Source: CAYSGL01 sp964520985
GTDB taxonomy: Bacteria > Pseudomonadota > Alphaproteobacteria > Micavibrionales > Micavibrionaceae
DNA: 64,000 bases
Direction: 5' to 3'
Assembly (NCBI GenBank): GCA_964520985.1
Contig: CAZFPB010000001.1
Coordinates: 1,550,001-1,614,000 of the forward strand
The notes below the pieces were generated by a model, which saw only the letters and a list, made by a program, of their open reading frames with translations, was not told where the DNA came from and did not search any database. Each line of letters starts with the position of its first letter. Position 1 is the first letter of the stretch. Positions 52,503 to 60,861 of this stretch are shown here, one piece after another. A program made the position numbers and the translations under genes.

Positions 52503-53507
52503 ATGCATTTTTTAAAACAGACCAGTGTTTATGTTCTGGCCGCTTTCATCGCGGCGAGCGCGCAAGTAGCTTTTGCCGAAGAATCCCTTCCGGCGATATC
52601 ATTGGAATCATCTACGATGCAGCAGCCCGGTCCCGGCCAATTCAGCCTTGATAGCCGGCCGGTATTCGATTACGCCAACCCGTACTTGAACGATACGCTG
52701 TCGCTGCAATATCAAAATATCATTCTTGAAAAAATGATCCTGCGCCAGACAGCGATATCGCGGACAGAAAAATCTTTTATAGGGGTTGGTGTGCCGTTTA
52801 ACCAGCCCGCACCCCCTCGCGGCATCTGCGAGCAGATACCGGTGAATATACCATGCTATAAAGCGTATCCAGACCTGTATCCTGGCGCGGTAGCAGATGT
52901 CGGGCAGATCGAAGAAGGGGCGCTTGCCGATGTGCCGCCAGTGGTGGGTGTAATTGATCCTCCTCCTGCACCCGCCGCGCCAAAAACACCGCGTAAAAAA
53001 GAAGAGCCAAAAGCTGAAACGGATTTTTCCGCGTATCGATGGGCTGAAATTACCTGCGCTGGCGGCAGCTGCAAGGCAGTGATTTCTGAAAGAGGTACAC
53101 GCCGCAGCGTGCGGCAAGGCGATATGATAGGCGACGGTATCAAAATTGAGCAGATTACCGCGACAGGCGTAGAAGCCTCAAAAGACGGGAAAACCGTACC
53201 ACTTCAAGCGGCGCTTGCGCCATCCCGCGGTGGAGCGTCATCACCGAAATATGCCGGATTTTCTGGGAGCGGCAGCTCTGCTATAGCACCATTGAGCGGT
53301 ACGCCCGCGCAAAAATCGCAACAAATGGAAAATTTGTTCGCCGATACACCTTCGGAAACGCCTGCGCCGGGCACTATCGGCATGATACCGCCAACGGCTG
53401 ATACGACGCCTTTAAGTGCCAGCGAAAAAGAAGCGGCAGCCCCAGAACCAGAGTCTGACGAGATTGCGGATCCCGGCCCGCCTTTAGGCGGAACCGGGCT
53501 GTTTTAA
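52503..53507 (+). CDS. Second PilP-like periplasmic protein
   Basis: 334 residues. Signal peptide KQTSVYVLAAFIAASAQVAFA, then EES. A middle part has three Cys (RGICEQIPVNIPCYKAY) and a Pro/Lys-rich linker. The domain at about 178-240 (YRWAEITCAGGSCKAVISER, VRQGDMIGDGIKIEQITATG) matches the C-terminal HR-like domain of the PilP gene at 43431. A long acidic Pro/Ser-rich tail follows. Possibly a secretin- or platform-connecting variant, or a tip-assembly factor for the PilV-like proteins. Convergent with flgL, with a 3-base gap. Confidence 0.65.
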   Translation: MHFLKQTSVYVLAAFIAASAQVAFAEESLPAISLESSTMQQPGPGQFSLDSRPVFDYANPYLNDTLSLQYQNIILEKMILRQTAISRTEKSFIGVGVPFNQPAPPRGICEQIPVNIPCYKAYPDLYPGAVADVGQIEEGALADVPPVVGVIDPPPAPAAPKTPRKKEEPKAETDFSAYRWAEITCAGGSCKAVISERGTRRSVRQGDMIGDGIKIEQITATGVEASKDGKTVPLQAALAPSRGGASSPKYAGFSGSGSSAIAPLSGTPAQKSQQMENLFADTPSETPAPGTIGMIPPTADTTPLSASEKEAAAPEPESDEIADPGPPLGGTGLF

Positions 53508-53510
53508 ATT

Positions 53511-54638
53511 CTACAGGAAGTTTACCAGCGTCAGCTGCGATGTGAGTGCGGTTACCTGATAGGACGCTTCGATCTGTGTCTGCAGCTGCGTGATTTTAGC
53601 CGCCACTTCGGTCTGGTCGACATTTTCTACATCAGCAACGATACCTTTAAGCGTGTTAATTTCCTGTGCGTGGCCGGTTTTGACCATGTTGAGGCGCGAT
53701 TGCACCTGCGCCATTTTAAAACTTTCCTGCTCCAAATTCTTTAGGCCGCTATTCAGCAGACCTTTCAAATCTGTAATAACTTTGTGGAAACTTTCCTGTT
53801 TTGCGGCAGGAGGGAAGGGCGCGATATCTTCCGGCAGTGTCGTAGCGGTAGGATCGTTCAGAGCTCCCGGTGCATATTCTACCGGCGGCATGGATTTAAG
53901 TACGCTTAAGGCCGTTAAAATTTCTTTGATGCCTTGGGAATTACCCAGAACCGTATAATCAATTTCAGAATTTGTGTTCACGCGGCTGGTTACTTTGCCA
54001 GCGTTCCCGCTGGACAAAGAATCAGAATAACCGATCACCGTGTCGCTGACACTGCGATAACTGTCGATAAACTGCTCGGTTGTAATGCTGCCGTCCGACC
54101 ATTGACCGATCGCCCCCGAGGAAACCAATGGTGGGTTGGTCAGGTCGCTGGCATCTGGCACGAATTCACCCAGAAACGATGTCATGAGACCCGTATCGCC
54201 AAGTGGTTTCACACTGGCATCAGCTCCTGCAAACAGGTAGCGGTCGCCGTCCTGCGAGTTAATCATATCGACGATGTAGTCATAGGAATCGCTTGCCATT
54301 TTGCGAATGCCTTCAAGGTCAGGATAATCGCCTTTTTGCAGCGCTAATTGCAGCGATGACAGCGTTTCCTTACCCTGTTTGGTAATTTGATCCAGTGAGC
54401 TGTTCATCAGCGTGATGCGGCGGTTTGTGATTGTGATGTTAGTATTATAGGCATCGAGCGCATTGATGCTGGTGCGGGCGCGCTGCGAATAAATCGCATC
54501 AGATCCGAGTCCGGAAAACTGCTGGGTCTTCTTGCCGGTGTTCAACTGCGTTGAGAGCAGATCCATTGTTTTCTGCTGCGTTTTAAGGCGCGAAATTTGA
54601 TCAAGCGCCTGCCCTAGTGTTGAGATGCCATTTGCCAT
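53511..54638 (-). CDS. flgL: Flagellar hook-filament junction protein FlgL
   Basis: 375 residues. Flagellin-like N-terminal helices (GQALDQISRLKTQQKTMDLL, GKKTQQFSGLGSDA) and C-terminal helix (VAAKITQLQTQIEASYQVTA) that pack into the junction. Forms the second hook-associated ring beneath the flagellin filament. It follows flgK by 12 bases in the same transcript. Motility genes other than this pair are not in the window. Confidence 0.93.
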   Translation of the reverse strand: MANGISTLGQALDQISRLKTQQKTMDLLSTQLNTGKKTQQFSGLGSDAIYSQRARTSINALDAYNTNITITNRRITLMNSSLDQITKQGKETLSSLQLALQKGDYPDLEGIRKMASDSYDYIVDMINSQDGDRYLFAGADASVKPLGDTGLMTSFLGEFVPDASDLTNPPLVSSGAIGQWSDGSITTEQFIDSYRSVSDTVIGYSDSLSSGNAGKVTSRVNTNSEIDYTVLGNSQGIKEILTALSVLKSMPPVEYAPGALNDPTATTLPEDIAPFPPAAKQESFHKVITDLKGLLNSGLKNLEQESFKMAQVQSRLNMVKTGHAQEINTLKGIVADVENVDQTEVAAKITQLQTQIEASYQVTALTSQLTLVNFL

Positions 54639-54650
54639 GGATTTTTTTCC

Positions 54651-57080
54651 TTATCTAAACGCATTCATCAGTTCTTGAAACATTTCATCGGCAGCTGTCA
54701 CGGCTCTGGCTGCGGCGGAGTAAGCGGTCTGCACCACAATCAGGTTTGACATTTCTTCGTCAATGTTGACAGCCGATTCATCGGTCAGACGGCGTTGCAG
54801 GAGATCGCGCAATGTCGTGTCGTCGCTCTGACGACTTTGCGTTTCAACTAAATCCTGCGTCTGCCGGTTTACGATTTTCTGACCAAAATCAACAATGTTG
54901 GTTGCGGTCAGAATGCCGGTGCCGACATTGGCGGCCTGACCCAGATATTGCGTGCGATACGGAACAAAGACACCGGAGCCAGCATAAGTTTCCGATCCAT
55001 AGGCAACATCTGTAATCGCGGAAAATTCTTTCACCGTGCCGCCATTTACCGTGTAGTTACCGAATAGCGCTGTGACGATATTCACACTTTGCGGCAAGCC
55101 GGCCAGTGTCGCGTTGGCAGGCGCGTTTGTTTTGAAAGGGCCGCCGGTAATTTTTAAATCGCCCCCGAAGGAAGGACCGCCATTGCTGTCATCCATACCC
55201 GGGCGCAGAGACAGGAATCCGGTTGCGGTATCAAAATCGACATTCAAGCCCTTTACACCCGTTTGTGTACCGGCATCCCAGCGCAGTTTATCGACAAGAT
55301 CGGCCTGCGTATCGCCAGGTTCAATCGTGATGCGTACGGCGGGCTGGGCGCCGATCTGCACATCAAAATAAGGATCTTCGGTATTGAAAGTACCTTCTGC
55401 TAAACCAATAGCCGCCAGCGCCGTAGCACCCATGCCACCAGCGTTGCTGGCATCAATCGTAATATTTGCGCGTGATGCAATCGTCAGCTGGCCATTGGCA
55501 TTGCGGGAAGCTACGGCGGCAAACCCGGCAGGAACGCCCTGCGCCGTAATTTGTGCGTTGATTTCTGCAATCAACTGATCAAGCGCATCACCACCTGCTT
55601 GCGCGGCTGCAGCGCTCAGATCGAGCGTGATTGTTGTGTCGGTCAAACCAGTGCGGGGATCGGAGAATGTGATGTCAACGCGATCATCGGCAGGCCAGTT
55701 GGGGAAATAGCTGGATAGAACTTCTGCCAGATCGGTGTTGCTGCCCACAACCCCATCATCGATTTCTGGATACGTAGCAAGATTAACAGAACTGGTAACT
55801 TTGTTGGAGGAGTAAAGCCCCATCCATTGTTGCAGGTCGGTCGCCGGCAAGGCTACGCGCAGATCGATATCGCCGACGGCTTGCTGATAATTAACGGAAC
55901 CGAAGGAAAATTCCAGAATGCGGCGAATGACTTCATTCGAGCCGGTCGGTATGGCCTGATCGGACGTATAGGTTCCTTTTTGCAGGAGCGTAATATCATC
56001 AATGATGGCCTGGTTGACCTGAATGCCGGTAGCGAAGCCGACATATTCAACAGGTGTCGGACTGGGCAATGTGCCGGGATTAGGCGGCGTGTCGGCCGGC
56101 ACGTTGCCCGCTGCGTCCGTGAAAAGACGCAGACCTTGCGCATCAAAACGCATAGCCAGTTTATGAGCCAGCTCATCGATCTGACCTTGATACTGCACCA
56201 GTGTTTCGTCACGTAATTCAAGAAGGCCGCCGAGTTTACCGCCCAGATTTGTCGCGGCAATATCGAACGAGGACACATCGTTAGAATCACCGTTGGCATA
56301 AATACCAGCAAGTGATGTGGGATATGTGGCAGATGCGGTTATGGCTGTGGGTGTAAAGGACAGTGGGCTGGCTTTTTCAGAAGCCAGTTCTACGCCCGTA
56401 GAAGATTGCACGACAATGACGCCATCGCCACGTCTGAAATAAGTGATTTTCAGTTGTTCAGACAATTGCTTGAGCGCTTCATCGCGTTTGTCTTCCAGGT
56501 CGGCGGAAGATCTCCCCACACTGACAGCATTTTTAATCTGCGTATTCAGCAGCGCTATTTGCTCTGACGCCGCGTTGATCGTGTTGACGACATCGACGAT
56601 TTCATCCTGTGCGTCCCGGCGCAGCTGCGTCACCATTGTACCGAACGCGTTGAATTTATCCGCCACATCAATTGCTTGATTAAGCGTAGCCTGTAATTTG
56701 AAGCCATCACCCGGGCTGTCTGACAGCGATGTAAATTCATCCTTGAGGGCGGCAATATATGCCCCAATGGATAATTCCTTATCGGGGGGGCCATGAAACG
56801 CTTCGACAGTGGACAGGTAGCTGGCTTTAACGTTGCTGGCACTGACCGAACTGACCTGTGTCCACAGGTCACGCGACAGATTCATGTCGACTTTACGGAT
56901 AATCGTGTCCGCCAGAACGCCAATGCCCTGACCATTGTTGATAACCTGCGTCGATTGCGGCAAAATTTTCCGGGTATAGCCGGGTGTGCCGACGTTTGCG
57001 ACGTTATTGGAGATGACATTCAGCTGCTGCTGCGCCATGCGCAGACCCGTCAATGCTGTGTTTAATGCCTGTACTGACAT
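54651..57080 (-). CDS. flgK: Flagellar hook-associated protein FlgK, enlarged
   Basis: 809 residues; E. coli FlgK has about 547. The N-terminal rod/hook motif ALTGLRMAQQQLNVISNNVA with NVGTPGYTRK and the C-terminal EEMSNLIVVQTAYSAAARAV, then MFQELM, are intact. The extra ~260 residues lie in the middle (about 330-680) and form surface-exposed, beta-rich domains (FDVQIGAQPAVRITIEPGD, GFLSLRPGMDDSNGGPSF). AAGGAG precedes the ATG at 6 bases. An inverted repeat lies in its leader. Confidence 0.93.
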   Translation of the reverse strand: MSVQALNTALTGLRMAQQQLNVISNNVANVGTPGYTRKILPQSTQVINNGQGIGVLADTIIRKVDMNLSRDLWTQVSSVSASNVKASYLSTVEAFHGPPDKELSIGAYIAALKDEFTSLSDSPGDGFKLQATLNQAIDVADKFNAFGTMVTQLRRDAQDEIVDVVNTINAASEQIALLNTQIKNAVSVGRSSADLEDKRDEALKQLSEQLKITYFRRGDGVIVVQSSTGVELASEKASPLSFTPTAITASATYPTSLAGIYANGDSNDVSSFDIAATNLGGKLGGLLELRDETLVQYQGQIDELAHKLAMRFDAQGLRLFTDAAGNVPADTPPNPGTLPSPTPVEYVGFATGIQVNQAIIDDITLLQKGTYTSDQAIPTGSNEVIRRILEFSFGSVNYQQAVGDIDLRVALPATDLQQWMGLYSSNKVTSSVNLATYPEIDDGVVGSNTDLAEVLSSYFPNWPADDRVDITFSDPRTGLTDTTITLDLSAAAAQAGGDALDQLIAEINAQITAQGVPAGFAAVASRNANGQLTIASRANITIDASNAGGMGATALAAIGLAEGTFNTEDPYFDVQIGAQPAVRITIEPGDTQADLVDKLRWDAGTQTGVKGLNVDFDTATGFLSLRPGMDDSNGGPSFGGDLKITGGPFKTNAPANATLAGLPQSVNIVTALFGNYTVNGGTVKEFSAITDVAYGSETYAGSGVFVPYRTQYLGQAANVGTGILTATNIVDFGQKIVNRQTQDLVETQSRQSDDTTLRDLLQRRLTDESAVNIDEEMSNLIVVQTAYSAAARAVTAADEMFQELMNAFR

Positions 57081-57097
57081 TTTATCTCCTTGAAATC

Positions 57098-57133
57098 TCT
57101 CAAGAAACGGTCAAATGGCCGTTCTCTCGAGAA
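57098..57133 (-). promoter_or_regulatory. Inverted repeat in the flgK leader
   Basis: GAAACGGTC, AAAT, GGCCGTTC pairs over about 8 bp, and outer CTC/GAG bases extend it. It sits 18 bases upstream of the flgK start and 50 bases downstream of the preceding gene's stop. On the minus strand it is not followed by a T run, so a partial terminator or a regulatory mRNA structure is possible. Confidence 0.4.
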
Positions 57134-57189
57134 ATACAATGCAAGCGCGATGCCAAGTCAGGGGGGCAAGGTATTGATATGAATCTGTT

Positions 57190-59088
57190 TTAAGGCTTCT
57201 TGCCGTCCGCTATCGGGCTGGCCGACGGCAGGCGCAGGATTTCGGTATCTACTATGTTCTGTTCGCGACGAACCGACAGCTCGGCCAGAATGGAGAGTAG
57301 CATTTCCCGACGTTGCAGAGCGTCGCTGATATCGCGGTCCTGCATAACCTTGATCGCCCGCATGGAGGCGCGCATCCGGGCGACGTTGGCGGGCTTGTCA
57401 TAGAGATTCACCACGAATTCCGGATGCTGGTAGAGCTTCTTGGTCAAGACCTCCATCTGTGCCCAGTAGCTAGGGCGCTCGCCAAGAATGGCGGTGATCT
57501 CATCTTCATCAGTGATGCCCATGTCTTTAACCAGGGCCCGCAGGAACTGCGCGTTCGACCCTTCGCCATCATCAATCTTGGGGCCGAAACTTTTCTGCGC
57601 AATGATATTGTTCAGACTGTTGCGCGCCACGGCCCGTTTGGCCATTAACGAGCGTAAATCCTGATAAGGGATAATCGCATTCTCCAACAGCATTTTATCC
57701 TTTTCAATCGTCGGCATGGGGGCGCTATGGAACAGATTGTCCATCAAGGCATACACGGCCGCCTCATCGTCGCTGGCGCTGGCCTCCAATGGATCAAAGG
57801 CGAGAGTCAGCGGCATGTCGATAGTACGAGTGAAATCGATATCACGGTTGATCATCTCTGGCGCCGGGTTACCCACGCATAAATCTTTATTGCCCTGCGC
57901 ATTGTCTTTCGGGTTACAGAATTTTTCGCGGAACGTGTTAAAGCGGCTGAGGCGGTCGCTTACATATCCATCGATCGAAATACCTTCTCCCGACTTTGCT
58001 TCGCGCTGAATACCACGCTGCGAGAGGGCAACTTGCGAAAACTGCGCACGTCGGTCGGTATTGGCTAGGTTGCGGGAAAATGTTCCGATGGTGCACATCT
58101 GTTCCGATGGTTGGTAATCTTTATGGGCAATCGCGGCCTTTTGCTGGAACAGGCGTTGCGTTTCCAGTTGGTGTTTGGCATCGAAGAACGAACCAATAAT
58201 CTGTACCTGCTGCGTCATGGTATTGATCATCTGGTTGGCCATTAATTGGAGGCCGCCGATCCAAATACTGCGAATCAGCTCGTCAACCATTTTATAGTGG
58301 CGCACTTCGGGATTGGGATCATACAGATCGCCGTAATAACCCTCATCCTCGAAACCATCTTTGCTATCCGGCTGTGAAGGGGGCAGATCGCCTGTGCCGC
58401 AAGAAGAGAAATCTCCGCCTTGTTCATACGGCGTTTCAAATCCATTAAACTTGCAGATATATTCCGAGACAGGCGTTTTATTGCCATCGACACCATCCGC
58501 TGTGCCGCCCGTATCAAAATAAGCGATGACCCCTGTGTATTTCTTCTGCCAGCAAGTACCCGAGAAGCCGCTCTTACCGGACGAACCTATCCCGCATAAA
58601 TGCCGTCCACCCAGTAAGCCTGAGAAAGTTAGTTTTTTATCGGGGCATCTTGGAATGGGTGTTCCGATAAAGCTGGTTAAGGGTTTGCCGTCAGACATCT
58701 TGGCTGCTTTAACATTACCTGCCATGACAGCAATCCAGGCATCCATGGCTTTTTCTTGCAAGGCGCAGTCATTCAGGAATTTTTCATCCGTCATCCCGGA
58801 AATTTTCCAGTTGCCTTTGGCATCGGTATAACCGATGTCCACCAACGCATTGGTTTTACCCAACTGGTATTTTCCAAGGAAAGATTTATTGCGCGCCGTA
58901 CATTTCCCACTACTTTCGCGGGCTCCCAGCGCTTCTTTGAAACCTTGCATGTTGCACTGGCCGCCGCCGGGTTTATTCTCGACAAGTTCATTATCAGGCG
59001 TGCGAACGGTCTCCCCCCCATCTTCCGCATAAGCGACAGCGCCTATCAAAAAATGGAAGCAGAGAACAAGGAGTAAAAGCCGTCTCAT
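57190..59088 (-). CDS. Secreted protein A of a three-member family, with lysozyme-like N-terminal domain
   Basis: 632 residues. Signal peptide MRRLLLLVLCFHFLIGAVAYA. Residues about 45-90 (FKEALGARESSGKCTARNKS, FLGKYQLGKTNALVDIGYTD) resemble the Glu-containing core of phage-type muramidase domains, with catalytic Glu probably in ARESSG. Cys-rich to about 235. From about 275 to 620 it shares the family's C-terminal domain: SFFDAKHQLETQRL at 300, AHKDYQPSEQMC, NRDIDFT, GERPSYWAQMEVLTKKLYQ, LYDKPANV and MQDRDI. Starts in the stop of the 165-residue gene. Function unknown; a cell-wall-acting surface or secreted protein is likely. Confidence 0.7.
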   Translation of the reverse strand: MRRLLLLVLCFHFLIGAVAYAEDGGETVRTPDNELVENKPGGGQCNMQGFKEALGARESSGKCTARNKSFLGKYQLGKTNALVDIGYTDAKGNWKISGMTDEKFLNDCALQEKAMDAWIAVMAGNVKAAKMSDGKPLTSFIGTPIPRCPDKKLTFSGLLGGRHLCGIGSSGKSGFSGTCWQKKYTGVIAYFDTGGTADGVDGNKTPVSEYICKFNGFETPYEQGGDFSSCGTGDLPPSQPDSKDGFEDEGYYGDLYDPNPEVRHYKMVDELIRSIWIGGLQLMANQMINTMTQQVQIIGSFFDAKHQLETQRLFQQKAAIAHKDYQPSEQMCTIGTFSRNLANTDRRAQFSQVALSQRGIQREAKSGEGISIDGYVSDRLSRFNTFREKFCNPKDNAQGNKDLCVGNPAPEMINRDIDFTRTIDMPLTLAFDPLEASASDDEAAVYALMDNLFHSAPMPTIEKDKMLLENAIIPYQDLRSLMAKRAVARNSLNNIIAQKSFGPKIDDGEGSNAQFLRALVKDMGITDEDEITAILGERPSYWAQMEVLTKKLYQHPEFVVNLYDKPANVARMRASMRAIKVMQDRDISDALQRREMLLSILAELSVRREQNIVDTEILRLPSASPIADGKKP

Positions 59089-59582
59089 GCTTCACCGCCT
59101 GTCATCGGCGGAAAGCTGATCGTGAAATCCTGTCCATTTTGGGTAAATGACAATTCAAGCGGCCTGGATTTTTGAACGGGAAGGGTCAGGCGTCCGTTCC
59201 AGTCCGTGGGTAAATTCTGGTAAATTTTTTCATTTTCGCTCGCCAGAGTTAACCGGGTATTAGCCGCAAACCCTTTCAAGAAAATTGATTGTGCGTATTC
59301 AATGTCATAGAAAACATTTGCTGTGGAATCCATCAGGCGTATGGAAACGGCATCCGGTCTATTTTGATTTTTTAATAGGACGGTACCGTTCTTCTTATAC
59401 TCCGTTTGAAGCGGTTGCAATTTTCCTTGCGCGACGATTTCGCCCTCTATGCGCATGCTGGATGGGACACCTTTTATCGTTATCCACGCATTATTCGACA
59501 CAGGCGCGCGCAAGAAAAACGTAGCCGAAGCTACGACCAGTATGGTTAAAACAGCCGTGAGGAGTGTGGCACGCTTTTTCAT
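59085..59582 (-). CDS. Single-pass membrane protein between family members
   Basis: 165 residues from ATG 59582 (MKKRATLLTAVLTILVVASA), placed after GGGCAGG; the frame is open further upstream inside the previous gene. An uncleaved or cleaved N-terminal helix is followed by a periplasmic beta-rich domain (WITIKGVPSSMRIEGEIVAQ; RLTLPVQKSRPLELSFTQNG). No Cys. I recognise no family. It overlaps gene A by 4 bases and follows gene B by 7, so it belongs to this operon. Confidence 0.6.
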   Translation of the reverse strand: MKKRATLLTAVLTILVVASATFFLRAPVSNNAWITIKGVPSSMRIEGEIVAQGKLQPLQTEYKKNGTVLLKNQNRPDAVSIRLMDSTANVFYDIEYAQSIFLKGFAANTRLTLASENEKIYQNLPTDWNGRLTLPVQKSRPLELSFTQNGQDFTISFPPMTGGEA

Positions 59583-59589
59583 GCCTGCC

Positions 59590-60861
59590 CTATTGCCCGC
59601 CCGGCGTGATTTCATTTTCCAAGATGCGTTGCTCTGCGGCAATCTGTGTTTCCAGCATGACTGACAGGTTGGCTTCCGAGCGCAGGAGCGAGCGGAACAT
59701 GTCACGTTTTTGCATCAGGTCAATTGCCTGCATCGCGACTTCCTTGCGCTTGACGTTCGCCGGTTTGTCGTAAAGGTCGGTGTAGAAATTTGGACTTTGA
59801 TAAATTTTCTTGGTGAGCACTTCCATTTGTGCGTAATAGCTTGGGCGCTCGCCAAGCATTGCAGTAATGTCATCGTCAGGCACACCCATTTCTTTCAGAA
59901 GAGCAACCAGATAGGGCTGCACTTCTTTTTCGCCTTGGGCTTTTTGGGCGGCGATTGCGGCATAAGAGTTTTGAGCGACAGAGCGCTTGGCAATTACGGC
60001 GCGCATGTTTTGCAATAACTTGGCGCCCGCGCTCGGTTGATCATCCTTGTCGACACTTAAATAAGGACGCTTGATAATTTCCGGCACTTTGTGACCGTAC
60101 AGGTTGGCGGCCAGCGCGAAAATATCTTCGGCATGATTACTGCCGTCGGCGGCGTCTTTCGCGCCTTCGGTCATGTCCATCGTCAGCGTGGCAGGTGCAT
60201 CGAGCGTTGCGGTGAAATCGATATCGCGGTTGCGTCTCTCGACTGGGCCACCGCCGCCGCAAAGCAGGCTCAGTCCATTCGCGTTGTCTTTTGGTTCGCA
60301 GTAGGTTTCCGTGAATTGCGCAAAACGGCTGCGGCGGTCTTCGGCGGAGCCTGAGACGTTATCCCCTTGCAGGGTCTGGCGCGCCAGTGCGCGCGTCGAT
60401 AAAATTTCGGCGGTGAATTCCGTGTTGCGATCGGAGGCGGCCAGCGAGCGCATGCCGGTACCAAACGTACACATGCCTTCGCTCGGTTGATAATCCTTAT
60501 GAGCCTGTGCTGCTAGCTCCTGTAGCAGACGTTGTGATTCCAATTGGTGCTTAGCATCAAAAAAGGTACCGACGATCTGCACCTGCTGCATAGCGGCTAC
60601 AGTCAATTGCTCGGTCATCAGCATCAGGGCGGGGAGCAAGCGCGCTTCCCAGAACTCCTTGATAACCCACTCGCGGTGAACAAGCCATTCGGCAGTAATG
60701 TGTTTGATGGTCTCATCGGACTGCTTTTTCGATTCCTGCGCGCAACTAGTCACATAAGGTTCGCACGCACCACATTTTCTACATACTTGCGCTTCAGCGC
60801 TAGCGGGCATGATGCTTAGTATGCCTATGAAACCTATCGCTAAAATCAATCGTCTCATCAT
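59590..60861 (-). CDS. Secreted protein B of the three-member family, cysteine-rich N-terminus
   Basis: 423 residues. Signal peptide RLILAIGFIGILSIMPASAEA then QVCRKCGACEPYVTSC, a five-cysteine cluster right after cleavage. From about 75 to 415 it carries the shared domain: TFFDAKHQLESQRL at 99, AHKDYQPSEGMC, NRDIDFT, IAKRSVAQNS, GERPSYYAQMEVLTKKIYQS and LYDKPANVKR. It overlaps protein C by 4 bases. Of the three this is closest to the bare shared domain. Confidence 0.72.
   Translation of the reverse strand: MMRRLILAIGFIGILSIMPASAEAQVCRKCGACEPYVTSCAQESKKQSDETIKHITAEWLVHREWVIKEFWEARLLPALMLMTEQLTVAAMQQVQIVGTFFDAKHQLESQRLLQELAAQAHKDYQPSEGMCTFGTGMRSLAASDRNTEFTAEILSTRALARQTLQGDNVSGSAEDRRSRFAQFTETYCEPKDNANGLSLLCGGGGPVERRNRDIDFTATLDAPATLTMDMTEGAKDAADGSNHAEDIFALAANLYGHKVPEIIKRPYLSVDKDDQPSAGAKLLQNMRAVIAKRSVAQNSYAAIAAQKAQGEKEVQPYLVALLKEMGVPDDDITAMLGERPSYYAQMEVLTKKIYQSPNFYTDLYDKPANVKRKEVAMQAIDLMQKRDMFRSLLRSEANLSVMLETQIAAEQRILENEITPGGQ

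Noticed and set aside
47560..53507. Shufflon recombination sites
   Set aside because: I looked for inverted copies of an sfx-like 19-mer at the ends of the PilV-like genes and saw none; no recombinase gene is present.
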